From positions 28,983 through 92,982 of the forward strand of contig JAODBC010000022.1 of NCBI GenBank assembly GCA_025463765.1: a stretch of 64,000 nucleotides of DNA. Reading direction: 5' to 3'. Of this stretch, positions 15,705 to 25,164 are shown in pieces. The notes below the pieces were generated by a model, which ran no database searches, was not told where the DNA came from, and saw only the letters and a list, made by a program, of their open reading frames with translations. Every line of letters begins with the position of its first letter. Within the stretch, counting starts at the first letter, position 1. The position numbers were made by a program, and so were the translations under genes. This DNA is from Subtercola sp. (lineage in GTDB: Bacteria > Actinomycetota > Actinomycetes > Actinomycetales > Microbacteriaceae).

Positions 15705-18311
15705 TTGCCTAACAACTCAAACCCCGAGAACTCCGGCGCCAACTCGTTCGACGAGTTTCTGGCCCGCTACCTCGAGGGTGAGCGTTCTGCTCAGCAGGGC
15801 GCCCGTTCCATCGACATCAGCCGGTTTTTGAGCCGCCGCACCCATGAGGTGCTCGCCGAAGCCGGCAAGTACGCACTCGAGCACGGTCAGTCCGAACTCG
15901 ATGCGCTCCACATTCTTCGCACCATCGCCGAGAAAGAACCCGCCGCCGAGGCGATCCGCCGTGTCGGCGCGAACCCCCGCGCCATTGCGGAGGCCGCCGA
16001 GCAGCGTCTGCCTCAGGCATCCGCTGAGCGTGCCGACGTCGCGCCGTCGTTGACGCAGTCGGCCACGCGCACGTTATTCCACGCCTACCAGGTAGCACGG
16101 GCATCCGGTTCGACCTACATCGACCCTGAGCACCTGTTCTTCGCGCTGGTCATCAACCAAGACTCGCCTGCGGGCGCCGTTCTGGCTGCGGCCGGCGTGA
16201 CTCCGGATGCCCTGCAGGCCGGCATGCGCGAAACCGTCGGAGCGGGCGCAAGCGGCGCTGCCGCCGGTGAAGCGGGCGAGGGCACCGAGACCGAATCCGA
16301 CACCCCCACCCTGGACAAGTTCGGTACCGACCTCACCGAGATGGCCCGCGAGGGTGACCTCGACCCCGTGATCGGCCGGCTCGACGAGATCGAGCAGACC
16401 ATCGAGATTCTGTCGCGCCGCACCAAGAACAACCCCGTTCTGATCGGTGAGGCGGGCGTGGGCAAGACCGCGATCGTCAACGGCCTCGCCCAGGCCATCG
16501 TCGACGGCGGCGTTCCCGAGCAACTGCGCGACAAGCGTGTCGTCTCGCTCGACCTGCCCGCGATGCTCGCCGGTACCAAGTACCGTGGCGACTTCGAAGA
16601 GCGGCTGACCAAGCTGATGGACGAGATCACCGCACACAAGAGCGAACTGATCGTGTTCATCGACGAGATCCACACCGTGGTCGGTGCCGGTGGTTCTGGC
16701 GAGGGCGGAATGGATGCCGGAAACATTCTCAAGCCCCGCTTGGCCCGCGGCGACCTGCACCTCGTGGGCGCCACGACGCTGAAGGAGTACCGCTCGATCG
16801 AGAAGGATCCGGCGCTCGAACGCCGCTTCCAGCCCGTCACTGTCGGTGAGCCGAGCATCGAAGACGCCGTTCTCATCTTGGCGGGGCTCGCCTCGGCCTA
16901 CGAGGAGCACCACGCCGTGACCTACACGCCGGAGGCCATTCGCGCATCCGTCGAGCTCTCGGCCCGCTACGTCAGCGACCGCTTCTTGCCCGACAAAGCC
17001 ATCGACCTGATCGACCAGGCCGGCGCTCGTCTGCGCCTGCGCCTCGGCAAGAAGGTCGACGCGTCTGCTCTGCTTTCGCAGTTGGGCGAACTCGAAGCTT
17101 CGAAGAACTCCGCCGTCGCGGCAGAGCACTACGAAGAGGCGTCGCGTTTTCGTGACGAGATCGAGGCCGTGCAAGCGAAGCTCGCGAACGTGAAGTCGAC
17201 AGACATCGCAGATGTCGCGGCCGTCGTCGGCGAGCCCGAGATCGCTGCGGTCATCTCACGGGCCACGGGCATCCCGGCCAACCGGCTGACGCAAGTCGAC
17301 CGTGAGCGGCTTGCGCTGCTCGAAGACGAACTGCACGCCCGCGTGATCGGGCAAGACGACGCCGTGACGGTTGTCGCCAAGGCCGTGCGGCGCAACCGCA
17401 CGGGCATGGGCGACCGCAACCGGCCCGTCGGCAGCTTCTTGTTTCTCGGCCCGACCGGTGTGGGCAAGACCGAGCTGGCGAAGACCCTCGCGGGCTCGCT
17501 GTTCGGCGACGAGAAGGCCATGCTGCGCTTCGACATGAGCGAGTACGGCGAGCGGCACACCGTGTCGCGCCTCGTCGGTGCCCCTCCCGGATACGTCGGT
17601 TACGACGAGGCCGGGCAGCTCACCGAGCGTGTTCGCCGCAACCCCTACTCGGTCATCCTCTTCGACGAGATCGAGAAGGCACACCCCGACGTGTTCAACC
17701 TGCTTCTGCAGGTGCTCGACGACGGTCGCCTGACCGACGGTCAGGGTCGTACGGTCGACTTTCGTAACACGGTGGTCATCATGACCTCGAACCTGGGCTC
17801 GGAGTTCTTGGCCAGCCGCAGCGGCGGAATCGGTTTTGTGGCCGACCACGCTGCCGGTGGCGGGTTCGGCTCCGACAAGGCGTTGCGCGACCGCGTCATG
17901 GGCAAGCTGCGTGAGGCAATGCGCCCCGAGTTCTTGAACCGCATCGACGAGATCGTGCTGTTCCAGAAGCTCGAGAAGCCGCAGCTGCGCGAGATCGTTT
18001 CGCTGCTGCTGGGAGCCTCGCGGGCCCGCCTCGCGGTGCGGTCGATCGAGCTGTTGGTGACCGACGAGGGCATCGACTGGATCGCCGACAACGGCTACGA
18101 GCCCGAGTATGGTGCGCGGCCCCTGCGGCGCGTCATTCAGCGGTCGGTGGATGATCGCATCGCCGACCTGCTCGTCTCCGGTGCTCTGACCGACGGCGGT
18201 TCGGTGACCGTCTCTGCCTCGGACTCGGCGGGTGAGCTCAGCGTGATCGCCGCTCCCGCGGTTGCGCCCGGTTCTGCGACCGACGCCCCCGAGCTGGCCC
18301 ACGCGGCCTAA
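15705..18311 (+). CDS. ClpC-like AAA+ unfoldase, HspR-regulated
   Basis: About 868 residues. Two Clp-N repeats (about 32-105 and 115-180) are joined by an acidic linker to AAA module 1 (Walker A GEAGVGKT 248-255, Walker B IVFIDE 316-321). A short UVR-like coiled segment (about 457-492) follows, then AAA module 2 (GPTGVGKT 582-589, ILFDE 651-655). The loop IGF at 709-711 matches the ClpP-docking tripeptide of ClpC/ClpX, and the long ClpB middle domain is absent. This favours a ClpP partner rather than a ClpB disaggregase. Start: TTG 15705 with AGGAGG five bases upstream; an upstream in-frame start would overlap the HAIR operator. It probably feeds heat-damaged proteins to ClpP. Confidence 0.85.
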   Translation: MPNNSNPENSGANSFDEFLARYLEGERSAQQGARSIDISRFLSRRTHEVLAEAGKYALEHGQSELDALHILRTIAEKEPAAEAIRRVGANPRAIAEAAEQRLPQASAERADVAPSLTQSATRTLFHAYQVARASGSTYIDPEHLFFALVINQDSPAGAVLAAAGVTPDALQAGMRETVGAGASGAAAGEAGEGTETESDTPTLDKFGTDLTEMAREGDLDPVIGRLDEIEQTIEILSRRTKNNPVLIGEAGVGKTAIVNGLAQAIVDGGVPEQLRDKRVVSLDLPAMLAGTKYRGDFEERLTKLMDEITAHKSELIVFIDEIHTVVGAGGSGEGGMDAGNILKPRLARGDLHLVGATTLKEYRSIEKDPALERRFQPVTVGEPSIEDAVLILAGLASAYEEHHAVTYTPEAIRASVELSARYVSDRFLPDKAIDLIDQAGARLRLRLGKKVDASALLSQLGELEASKNSAVAAEHYEEASRFRDEIEAVQAKLANVKSTDIADVAAVVGEPEIAAVISRATGIPANRLTQVDRERLALLEDELHARVIGQDDAVTVVAKAVRRNRTGMGDRNRPVGSFLFLGPTGVGKTELAKTLAGSLFGDEKAMLRFDMSEYGERHTVSRLVGAPPGYVGYDEAGQLTERVRRNPYSVILFDEIEKAHPDVFNLLLQVLDDGRLTDGQGRTVDFRNTVVIMTSNLGSEFLASRSGGIGFVADHAAGGGFGSDKALRDRVMGKLREAMRPEFLNRIDEIVLFQKLEKPQLREIVSLLLGASRARLAVRSIELLVTDEGIDWIADNGYEPEYGARPLRRVIQRSVDDRIADLLVSGALTDGGSVTVSASDSAGELSVIAAPAVAPGSATDAPELAHAA

Positions 18312-18323
18312 CCCGCCGCTCCC

Positions 18324-18360
18324 ACGAATGCCCGCCCCCGCCTCGAGGGTGGGCATTCGT
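18324..18360 (+). terminator. Terminator hairpin after the Clp gene
   Basis: ACGAATGCCC (18324-18333) pairs with GGGCATTCGT (18351-18360) across a 17-base loop. The 10-bp stem is perfect, there is no T-run, and it lies 13 bases after the stop codon. Confidence 0.65.
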
Positions 18361-18399
18361 GCGTCCGCGCGCGGCGGGGACGGGCCCTGCCGGTCTGCC

Positions 18400-18455
18400 G
18401 CACACTTTGGAACATCTGCACCTGCTCGAGCGGTAGCGGATGCTCCGAACTGCGC
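18400..18455. repeat. Imperfect 56-bp palindrome, copy A
   Basis: Symmetric about CTCGAG (18425-18430), with eight mismatched pairs by my count. Left arm begins GCACACTTTGGAACAT. It shares its sequence with copy B at 19554-19611. It lies 68 bases downstream of the AbiEi-like gene's stop, so it may also act as that gene's terminator. Confidence 0.75.
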
Positions 18456-18523
18456 GCGACTGCCCGCTCGCCGCTCTCGTAAACCGCCTTGCTGGTCAAC
18501 GCGGGGAACCCCGGGCTGGATGC

Positions 18524-19459
18524 TCATCGGCGGCGCAGGGGAACGCCAGCGTTGAGCAGGAAGGCACGAAGCCGGGCCGGGTCGACGGCGCAGTGCCAAT
18601 CCCAACGGGAGACCTTTTTCGGCAGCGCGCGGAACCGATCTTCGCGCACCTTCTCTTCGTAGACGACCTGACCGGGGCTGCGGCCGTGCAGGTATTCGGC
18701 CTTCAAATACTTCTGCTTGCCATCCACTTCGCCCAGATGGTCGAACGCCTGCCAATCGAAATCGGCTGCCCCGATGAGCCCCTCGGCATCGGAGTACTCC
18801 GACTGGAGAACCGGAATGACGAACCCGCTGGCGTACATGTTCACACGGCTCACCGACTCTGCCGGCGAATCAGCGAGTTCGGTGGAGAAATCGAGAATCC
18901 GCTCGATTCGTGCATGCGTTTTGATCGGTCTTGCCGCAGCGAGGGCTTCGTACAGGTCTGCTTTTACGAGATGCCCCCTTCGTTTGCGGTGAAGAGCGAA
19001 GTCTGCCGCCGCCACTGCGGAAAGCGGTGAGCAAACGCTGGCCAGATCGATCACGGTGCGAGCGGCGGAGGTCACGAGCATCCCGTCGATTTCGACGATG
19101 TCGACTGCGTCGAGCCGGGTAGGATGCGCAACGACGCTGTTCCGAGTTCGCCCGCCAGACCCGCGCTCGACCAACCGATGCACTGTAGGTGGCCACCCAT
19201 CGATCACGGGGATTCCGTGAACGACTGCGGCCGACCAGTGCGACAGCACAGGACGGCTTTCCTTCGAGTCGCACTCGGCCCGGCACCGCAAGAGATAACG
19301 CTCGTCGGGGTTCAGGAGCGACCATCTGCTGGCGGCGATGTAGACACCGCGTCGGATGCGATGAGCGTCGCCGCGGGAGACGGCGCGCGAGAGTGCGTGT
19401 CGGTCGCCACCGCTGCGCTCGACATCGCGGATGGTGGCGAGTCCATAGTCTTCGATCAT
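18524..19459 (-). CDS. AbiEi-antitoxin-like protein with DUF559-like C-terminal part
   Basis: A 311-residue protein. An N-terminal winged-helix domain resembles the type IV antitoxin AbiEi family (about 1-75; LATIRDVERSGGDRHALSRA, HRIRRGVYIA). A middle region has SHWSAAVVHGIPV and TVIDLASVCSPLSAVAAADFAL. The C-terminal part (about 215-311) contains GAADFDWQAFDHLGEVDGK and VYEEKVREDRFRALP, reminiscent of the DUF559 nuclease-like fold. No AbiEii nucleotidyltransferase toxin is adjacent, so it is an orphan, as is common for this family in actinobacteria. Whether it has defence or regulatory activity is unknown. It is flanked on both sides by copies of the same palindrome. Confidence 0.65.
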   Translation of the reverse strand: MIEDYGLATIRDVERSGGDRHALSRAVSRGDAHRIRRGVYIAASRWSLLNPDERYLLRCRAECDSKESRPVLSHWSAAVVHGIPVIDGWPPTVHRLVERGSGGRTRNSVVAHPTRLDAVDIVEIDGMLVTSAARTVIDLASVCSPLSAVAAADFALHRKRRGHLVKADLYEALAAARPIKTHARIERILDFSTELADSPAESVSRVNMYASGFVIPVLQSEYSDAEGLIGAADFDWQAFDHLGEVDGKQKYLKAEYLHGRSPGQVVYEEKVREDRFRALPKKVSRWDWHCAVDPARLRAFLLNAGVPLRRR

Positions 19460-19553
19460 GCGCTCGAGCGTGACATCATGGCGCGTTCAAGCCGTGCGTC
19501 ACCGACGGATCGGTGGAAAACCCCGATGCCTACGCCGCTGTGGAAAGGCTGCG

Positions 19554-19611
19554 CGCACACTTCGGTACATCCGCCCACGCTCGAGCAGGTGCGCATGTTC
19601 CGAAGTGTGCG
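19554..19611. repeat. Imperfect 58-bp palindrome, copy B
   Basis: Symmetric about CTCGAG (19580-19585) with about five mismatched pairs. Outer arms CGCACACTTCGG and CCGAAGTGTGCG. It is similar in sequence to copy A on the other side of the AbiEi-like gene. Confidence 0.8.
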
Positions 19612-19653
19612 AGTCGAGGAGTAGGCGCGGGGAGGGGGCGCGGGAATCCAGGT

Positions 19654-19715
19654 GTGTATACACAGAGGGTTGCGGAAGGCGTGACGCCGCGTTAGAATGA
19701 CCCTTGTGTATACAC
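19654..19715 (+). promoter_or_regulatory. GntR operator pair and promoter of the methylcitrate operon
   Basis: Two identical perfect palindromes GTGTATACAC lie at 19654-19663 and 19706-19715, 52 bases centre to centre (about five helical turns). A -10 box TAGAAT (19693-19698) sits between them. The downstream copy covers the expected transcription start. TGTATACA cores are typical of FadR-type GntR regulators; autoregulation by the next gene is inferred. Confidence 0.75.
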
Positions 19716-19748
19716 GAGGCGCGATGGCGAGCATAGGGCGGGCATCCG

Positions 19749-20456
19749 ATGGCCCGCGCTAGCGACAGCGCTTACGAGCAGTTGCGCGGCGAGATCGTGA
19801 GCTGGCAGCTCGAACCGGGAACCGTGCTCGCGGAGGTCGAGCTGAGCTCGAGGCTCGGCATTTCGCGCACTCCGGTGCGCGAGGCGCTCGCACGACTCGT
19901 GGCCGACGGGCTCGCCGAGCCGCAGGGCGGGCGCGGGCTCGTGGTCACACAAGTCAGTGCCGAGAACGTGACCGAGTTGTTCGAACTGCGCCAGGCGCTC
20001 GAGCAGCAGGCGGCAGCGCTTGCGGCCGCGCGCCGCGACACGAGCGTGTTCGTCAAGCTGCAAGACGAGCTGCGCGAGGTTCCGGCGCTGCTGGCCGAAG
20101 CGGATGCCGCGGCCGACCCCTCGCGCAAGGCCTACTACGACCTGGTGAGCCGGTTCGACGACGCGGTCGACGACGCCGTGCGCAACCCGTACCTCGTTGG
20201 CGCGCTGAATGGAGTGCGTACGCACCTCTCGCGCATCCGTCGCCTCTCGCATGACAACCCCGCGCGGCTGCTCGAAGCGGCCCGTGAGCACCTGATGATC
20301 GTGGACGCGATCGTCGACGGCGACGCCCGGCTCGCCGAAGACGCCACGCGCGTGCACCTCTACCGCAGCCTGCAGTCGACACTCGGTTCGCTGAACACCG
20401 CGCCGCTTACCAAATCCAGACAGCCCACCCAACAGAAAGACGTGCCCGCCAGATGA
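19749..20456 (+). CDS. GntR-family (FCD/FadR-type) regulator of propionate catabolism
   Basis: A 235-residue protein. The N-terminal GntR winged helix has [21 protein letters not shown] then [23 protein letters not shown] (about 12-55). The C-terminal FCD domain of about 130 residues carries metal/ligand His candidates in [10 protein letters not shown]. Its stop overlaps the prpD start (ATGA), making it the first cistron of the prp operon. A pair of GTGTATACAC boxes lies upstream. It probably responds to a methylcitrate-cycle intermediate. The ATG at 19749 is used; a nearer-promoter ATG at 19724 is in another frame and stops quickly. Confidence 0.88.
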   Translation: MARASDSAYEQLRGEIVSWQLEPGTVLAEVELSSRLGISRTPVREALARLVADGLAEPQGGRGLVVTQVSAENVTELFELRQALEQQAAALAAARRDTSVFVKLQDELREVPALLAEADAAADPSRKAYYDLVSRFDDAVDDAVRNPYLVGALNGVRTHLSRIRRLSHDNPARLLEAAREHLMIVDAIVDGDARLAEDATRVHLYRSLQSTLGSLNTAPLTKSRQPTQQKDVPAR

Positions 20457-21964
20457 AGCTCCACGACGTTCGAGTACACCCCAGCGCTGACAACCTCGCC
20501 CGCGAAGACCAGCTCGCCTACGCCATCGCCGAGGTCGCTGCCGACCCGGTCGCGGTCACCGACGAGGTCACCGAAATGGTCATCAACCGGATGATCGACA
20601 ACGCCGCCGTGGCGACAGCATCCCTCACCCGTGGCCCCGCCGTCGCGGCCCGCGCCCAGGCGCTCGACCACCCGCACACTCCGGGGTCGACCGTGTTCGG
20701 CGAGGCCCAAGAAACCCGCGTCAGCCCCGAGTGGGCGGCCTGGGCGAACGGAGTCGCCGTGCGTGAACTCGACTACCACGACACCTTTCTCGCCGCAGAG
20801 TATTCGCACCCGGGCGACAATATCCCGCCGATTCTGGCTGTGGCACAGCAAGCCGGGAGCAACGGCAAAGACCTCGTGCGCGGCATCGCCACGGGCTACG
20901 AGATTCAGGTCGACTTGGTGAAGGCGATCAGCCTGCACGCGCACAAGATCGACCACGTCGCCCACCTCGGCCCGTCGGCCGCCGCCGGCATCGGCACCCT
21001 GCTCGGCCTCGATGTCGAGACCATCTTTCAGGCCGTCGGCCAGGCGCTGCACACGACCACCGCCACGCGCCAGTCGCGCAAGGGCGAGATCAGCACGTGG
21101 AAGGCGCACGCCCCGGCGTTCGCCGGCAAGATGGCCGTCGAAGCCGTCGACCGTGCCATGCGCGGGCAGACCAGCCCGACCCCCATCTACGAAGGCGAAG
21201 ACGGCGTCATCGCGTGGATGCTCGACGGTAAAGATGCGCACTACGAAGTACCTCTTCCGGAGAAGGGTGAGGCCAAGCGCGCGATTCTCGACACGTACAC
21301 GAAAGAGCACTCGGCCGAGTACCAGGCCCAGGCGTGGATCGACATGGCGCGAAAGCTGCACAACGAGCATCCGGAGGTCACCGCCGACAGCGTGGCGAGC
21401 ATCGTCATCTACACGAGCCACCACACGCACTACGTGATCGGCTCGGGCGCCAACGACCCGCAGAAGTACGACCCGAAGGCCAGCCGTGAGACGCTCGACC
21501 ACTCGGTGCCGTTCATCTTCGCCGTCGCCCTGCAAGACGGTGAGTGGAACCACGAGCGCTCGTACGCCCCCGAGCGCGCCGGCCGGCCCGACACCGTGAA
21601 GCTCTGGAACAACATCACCACCGAAGAAGACCCCGAGTGGACGCGCCGGTACCACTCCAACGACCCGGCCGAGAAGGCGTTCGGCGGCCGCGTGGAGATC
21701 ACGCTGACCGACGGAACCCGCATCGTGGACGAGATCGCTGTTGCCGACGCGCATCCGCTCGGTGCCCGGCCGTTCGCTCGTAAGCAGTACATCGAGAAGT
21801 TCCGCACGCTCGCCGACGGCGTGCTCGAGCCCGCCGAGATCGAGCGTTTTCTCGAGCTCGTACAGCGCCTGCCCGAGCTCGAGCCGCACGAGCTCGCCGG
21901 CCTGACCGTCACCGCGCGACCCGGGCTGTTCACCCCCGAAACCAACCCGAAGGGTCTGTTCTAA
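20453..21964 (+). CDS. prpD: 2-Methylcitrate dehydratase PrpD
   Basis: A 503-residue protein of the MmgE/PrpD family. It dehydrates 2-methylcitrate to 2-methyl-cis-aconitate in the methylcitrate cycle that consumes propionyl-CoA. Family blocks visible are [37 protein letters not shown] (about 103-123), THTYVIGSG-like HTHYVIGSG, and [15 protein letters not shown]. It is translationally coupled to the GntR gene and abuts prpB, whose ATG follows immediately after the TAA. Length is normal for actinobacterial PrpD. Confidence 0.93.
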   Translation: MKLHDVRVHPSADNLAREDQLAYAIAEVAADPVAVTDEVTEMVINRMIDNAAVATASLTRGPAVAARAQALDHPHTPGSTVFGEAQETRVSPEWAAWANGVAVRELDYHDTFLAAEYSHPGDNIPPILAVAQQAGSNGKDLVRGIATGYEIQVDLVKAISLHAHKIDHVAHLGPSAAAGIGTLLGLDVETIFQAVGQALHTTTATRQSRKGEISTWKAHAPAFAGKMAVEAVDRAMRGQTSPTPIYEGEDGVIAWMLDGKDAHYEVPLPEKGEAKRAILDTYTKEHSAEYQAQAWIDMARKLHNEHPEVTADSVASIVIYTSHHTHYVIGSGANDPQKYDPKASRETLDHSVPFIFAVALQDGEWNHERSYAPERAGRPDTVKLWNNITTEEDPEWTRRYHSNDPAEKAFGGRVEITLTDGTRIVDEIAVADAHPLGARPFARKQYIEKFRTLADGVLEPAEIERFLELVQRLPELEPHELAGLTVTARPGLFTPETNPKGLF

Positions 21965-22870
21965 ATGCTGTATTCCTCTGTGACCGCGGCCGACAAGCGT
22001 GCCGCGCTGCGCAAAGCGCTGGCGACCGGCGAACTGCTGCGCTTCCCCGGTGCATTCAACCCGCTGAGCGCCAAGCTCATCGAAGACAAAGGCTTCGAGG
22101 GCGTCTACATCTCGGGCGCCGTGCTGGCCGCCGACCTCGGGCTGCCCGACATCGGCCTCACCACGCTCACCGAGGTCGCCGGGCGCTCGCAGCAGATCGC
22201 CCGCATGACCAACCTGCCCGCCATCGTCGACGCCGACACCGGGTTCGGCGAGCCGATGAACGTGGCCCGCACCATCCAAACGCTCGAAGACGCAGGCGTC
22301 GCCGGCCTGCACATCGAAGACCAGGTGAACCCGAAGCGCTGCGGGCACCTCGACGGTAAGGCCGTGGTCGACGTCACGACGGCGACCAAGCGGCTGCGAG
22401 CGGCAGCGGATGCCCGGCGCGACCCCAATCTGCTGATCATGGCCCGCACCGACATTCGTGCGGTCGACGGTCTGCAGGCCGCGATCGACCGGGCGAAGGC
22501 CCTGGTCGACGCCGGAGCCGACGCGATCTTTCCCGAAGCGATGCGCGACCTGAGCGAGTTCGAGGCCGTGCGCAAGGCGGTCGACGTGCCGATTCTGGCC
22601 AACATGACGGAATTCGGCAAGAGTGAGCTGTTCAGCAACCAGCAGCTGGCCGACGTCGGGGTGAACATCGTGATCTACCCCGTGTCGCTGTTGCGCCTCG
22701 CCATGGGTGCGGCCGAGCGCGGGCTCGACACGATCGTCGCTGAAGGTTCACTGAACAGCCAGGTGCAGAACATGCAGACCCGCGCGAGACTGTATGAACT
22801 GCTCGACTACGAGGCGTACAACGCTTTCGATACGTCGGTCTTCAACTTCGAGATTCCGAGCGCACGCTAG
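21965..22870 (+). CDS. prpB: Methylisocitrate lyase PrpB
   Basis: A 301-residue enzyme of the isocitrate lyase/PEP mutase family. It cleaves 2-methylisocitrate to pyruvate and succinate. The catalytic motif KRCGH lies at 124-128 (Cys126) and metal-binding acids lie in VDADTGFGEP (88-97). The FPEAM and NMTEFGKSE segments match PrpB. It starts directly after the prpD stop codon and is followed 51 bases later by prpC. Confidence 0.95.
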   Translation: MLYSSVTAADKRAALRKALATGELLRFPGAFNPLSAKLIEDKGFEGVYISGAVLAADLGLPDIGLTTLTEVAGRSQQIARMTNLPAIVDADTGFGEPMNVARTIQTLEDAGVAGLHIEDQVNPKRCGHLDGKAVVDVTTATKRLRAAADARRDPNLLIMARTDIRAVDGLQAAIDRAKALVDAGADAIFPEAMRDLSEFEAVRKAVDVPILANMTEFGKSELFSNQQLADVGVNIVIYPVSLLRLAMGAAERGLDTIVAEGSLNSQVQNMQTRARLYELLDYEAYNAFDTSVFNFEIPSAR

Positions 22871-22921
22871 GCCGTCGGTCGCACGCGTGCTAACCAGCAA
22901 ATACCTCACGAGGGAGTGAAA

Positions 22922-24064
22922 ATGAGCATCACCGATACACCCACCGAAGAAGTGAAGATCTACAAGGGCCTCGCCGGCGTCGTGGTCGACTACACCGCGG
23001 TGTCCAAGGTGAATCCTGAGACGAATTCGCTGCTGTACCGCGGCTACCCGGTGCAAGAGCTGGCGGCGAACTGCTCGTTCGAGCAGGTCGCGTACCTGCT
23101 CTGGCACGGCGAACTGCCCGATGCCGAGCAGCTCGAAGCGTTCATCCGGTCGGAGCGCTCGCAGCGCGAACTGGATGCACCGGTCAAACGTGTGATCGAC
23201 GACCTGCCGCTCACGGCTCACCCCATGGACGTCGTGCGTACCGCCGTCAGCGTGATCGGCGCTCTCGACCCGACGACGGATGACTCGTCGCCCGAGTCGA
23301 ACCTGGCGAAATCGATCACGTTGCTGGCCAAGCTGCCGGCGATCGTGTCGTACGACCAGCGCCGCCGCCGTGGCCTCGACCTGGTCGAGCCGCGCGACGA
23401 CCTCGGGTACTCGGCGAACTTTCTGAACATGACGTTCGGCGAGGTGCCGTCGAAGGTCGTGGTCGATGCGTTCGACGTCTCGATGATTCTGTACGCCGAG
23501 CACTCGTTCAACGCCTCGACGTTCACCGCGCGGGTGATCACCAGCACGCTGTCAGACCTCTATTCGGCGGTCGTCGGTGCGATCGGGGCGCTCAAAGGCC
23601 CCCTGCACGGCGGAGCGAACGAGGCCGTCATGCACATCTTCGACGAGATCGGCACGGCCGACAAAGCCGAAGAGTGGCTCAACCAGGCGCTCGCCGAGAA
23701 GCGCAAGATCATGGGCTTCGGTCACCGGGTGTACAAGAACGGCGACTCGCGGGTGCCCACCATGAAGGCGGCGCTCGACACGCTCATCGAGGAGTACAAC
23801 GCCCCCGAGCTGCTCGAGCTCTACGTGGCGCTCGACGACGCGATGCAGTCGCACAAGGCGATCAAGCCGAACCTCGACTACCCGTCGGGCCCGGCCTACC
23901 ACCTGATCGGATACGACACTGAGATGTTCACGCCGCTCTTCGTGGCCTCGCGCATCACAGGCTGGACGGCCCACATCATGGAGCAGCTCGCCTCGAACGC
24001 GCTCATCCGCCCCCTGAGCGCCTACAACGGCCCCGACGAGCGGCACGTCGCGACCCTGCTCTGA
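22922..24064 (+). CDS. prpC: 2-Methylcitrate synthase / citrate synthase 2 (PrpC)
   Basis: About 380 residues of the citrate synthase family. It condenses propionyl-CoA with oxaloacetate, the first step of the methylcitrate cycle. Catalytic His are visible in LHGGANEAVMHIF and MGFGHRVYKNGDSR, and the family Asp/Arg in the C-terminal part. The short length and YRGYPVQELA motif fit the PrpC/CitZ-like group, and the operon context selects methylcitrate synthase. I use ATG 22922, with GAGGGAG just upstream; a GTG at 22916 overlaps that site. A strong terminator follows. Confidence 0.93.
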   Translation: MSITDTPTEEVKIYKGLAGVVVDYTAVSKVNPETNSLLYRGYPVQELAANCSFEQVAYLLWHGELPDAEQLEAFIRSERSQRELDAPVKRVIDDLPLTAHPMDVVRTAVSVIGALDPTTDDSSPESNLAKSITLLAKLPAIVSYDQRRRRGLDLVEPRDDLGYSANFLNMTFGEVPSKVVVDAFDVSMILYAEHSFNASTFTARVITSTLSDLYSAVVGAIGALKGPLHGGANEAVMHIFDEIGTADKAEEWLNQALAEKRKIMGFGHRVYKNGDSRVPTMKAALDTLIEEYNAPELLELYVALDDAMQSHKAIKPNLDYPSGPAYHLIGYDTEMFTPLFVASRITGWTAHIMEQLASNALIRPLSAYNGPDERHVATLL

Positions 24065-24126
24065 CGGGCATCCGCCCCCGTCGCCCCCCGCCCCTGCCCC
24101 TTGTGTCGCTTCGCGCGGCCTCGACG

Positions 24127-24173
24127 TTGCGCAAAAGCACCTAAACCCGACGGTTTGGGTGCTTTTGCGCAAA
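24127..24173 (+). terminator. prp operon terminator, GTTGCGCAAAAGCACC family
   Basis: A 47-bp hairpin with left arm TTGCGCAAAAGCACC plus TAAACC, a four-base loop, and the complementary right arm with one mismatch. It lies 62 bases after prpC. Two related hairpins occur at 24282-24329 and 58276-58323. Confidence 0.85.
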
Positions 24174-24210
24174 CTGGGCAGAGTGGGGAGGCGGGAGAGG
24201 TGGGGTGAAT

Positions 24211-24275
24211 GGATGCCCGGGGGAGCGGATGCCCGGGGGTAGGGGAGGCCCGGGGGAGCGGATGCCCGGGGGTCA
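24211..24275. repeat. Tandem GGATGCCCGGGGG repeat
   Basis: Four 15-16-bp units built on GGATGCCCGGGGGAGC, one with GGATG altered to GAGG. They lie between the prp terminator and the 3' end of the next gene. The unit contains the genome-wide word GGATGCCC. Confidence 0.6.
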
Positions 24276-24950
24276 GTGGGCGTTGCGGAAGAGCACCTCG
24301 GCGTCGCCGTGGGGGTGCTTTTGCGCAACGTCGGTGGAGGACGAGGCGGCGGGGGAGCGTGAGCCGGTGGGCGAGGACGAGCCGGTGGGGGAGCGTGAGC
24401 CGGCGGGCGAGGACGAGCCGTCGGTGGAGGACGAGCCGGCCGGGTGGGGCACGGCCGGCTGGGGCACGGTGGGGCGAGGGAGGTTCGCGAGGTAGGCGAG
24501 CGCGCCGGGGTAGGGGGCGAGGGAGGCGATGAGGGCGTCGAGCACGTCGGCGGAGGGTGGCCCGGCGATCGCGCGGGCGAGGCGGCGCAGCTGGTCATCC
24601 CGCAGGGTGGTGACGGTGCGCAGCTGACCGCGGGTGTCGATGCCGAAGGCGAGCGCCGACCCGAAGACGACCGTGGTGCCGCCGAGCGTGTGGGCGATGA
24701 TGGTCGCCCAGCCGTTGAAGGTCGAAACGCCTCGTGCGGCGTCTTCATCGACGAGCAGGGCGATGCCGCTTTCGAGCGTCACGCTGCGGTACCCCGTGCC
24801 CCCGATGCCGTCGTGGTGTGCGGCAAGCAGGCGCAGCTCGTCGAGGTGCACGAGTTCGGCGGATTCGGGCTCGATTCGAAGCGCCCGCAGGTTCGGAGTT
24901 GCGGGTCGCAACGGGGGCCTCGCGGACGGCGGGGGCGGCGTGGGGGGCAT
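24273..24950 (-). CDS. Uncharacterised protein with Ser/Pro repeat tail
   Basis: A 225-residue protein I cannot assign. Residues 20-150 look like a folded domain: LRIEPESAELVHLDELRLLAAHH, YRSVTLESGIALLVDEDAA, FNGWATIIAHTLGG and TLRDDQLRRLARAIAG. The C-terminal 60 residues are low complexity (SSP, GSRSP, GSSSP repeats) and end inside a dispersed hairpin, so the last codons are supplied by a terminator-like element. That makes a read-through extension of a once shorter protein plausible. No ribosome-binding site precedes the ATG. It has no operon partner. Confidence 0.55.
   Translation of the reverse strand: MPPTPPPPSARPPLRPATPNLRALRIEPESAELVHLDELRLLAAHHDGIGGTGYRSVTLESGIALLVDEDAARGVSTFNGWATIIAHTLGGTTVVFGSALAFGIDTRGQLRTVTTLRDDQLRRLARAIAGPPSADVLDALIASLAPYPGALAYLANLPRPTVPQPAVPHPAGSSSTDGSSSPAGSRSPTGSSSPTGSRSPAASSSTDVAQKHPHGDAEVLFRNAH
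24282..24329. repeat. Second GTTGCGCAAAAGCACC-family hairpin, inside an ORF
   Basis: GTTGCGGAAGAGCACC (24282-24297) and GGTGCTTTTGCGCAAC (24314-24329) form a stem with two mismatches and a 16-base loop. The element lies within the last codons of the uncharacterised minus-strand gene at 24273-24950. Confidence 0.75.
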
Positions 24951-25164
24951 CGTTCGAAAACACTAGGGGCTCGGGCCCTGCCGAATGACCGCAATTCAGC
25001 TTTGTGCACCACTGGTTCACCCGACCTTCATCTGGGCCAGTGCGTTCGTGCACCCGGCCACGCGGTGTACATGTCTCCTTAAGCCGACGGATGTTCACCG
25101 TCAATGTTGCACGATCACAGTACTGACGAAAAATAACCTTTGACCCGACTATGAAGAGGCACCT

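Noticed and set aside
18524..19459. Complete type IV toxin-antitoxin pair
   Set aside because: Only an AbiEi-like protein is present; no nucleotidyltransferase toxin lies on either side.
20360..22348. A 662-codon open frame on the minus strand across prpD and prpB
   Set aside because: Both plus-strand genes are unambiguous enzymes; the antisense frame has the composition of complementary third-position GC bias.
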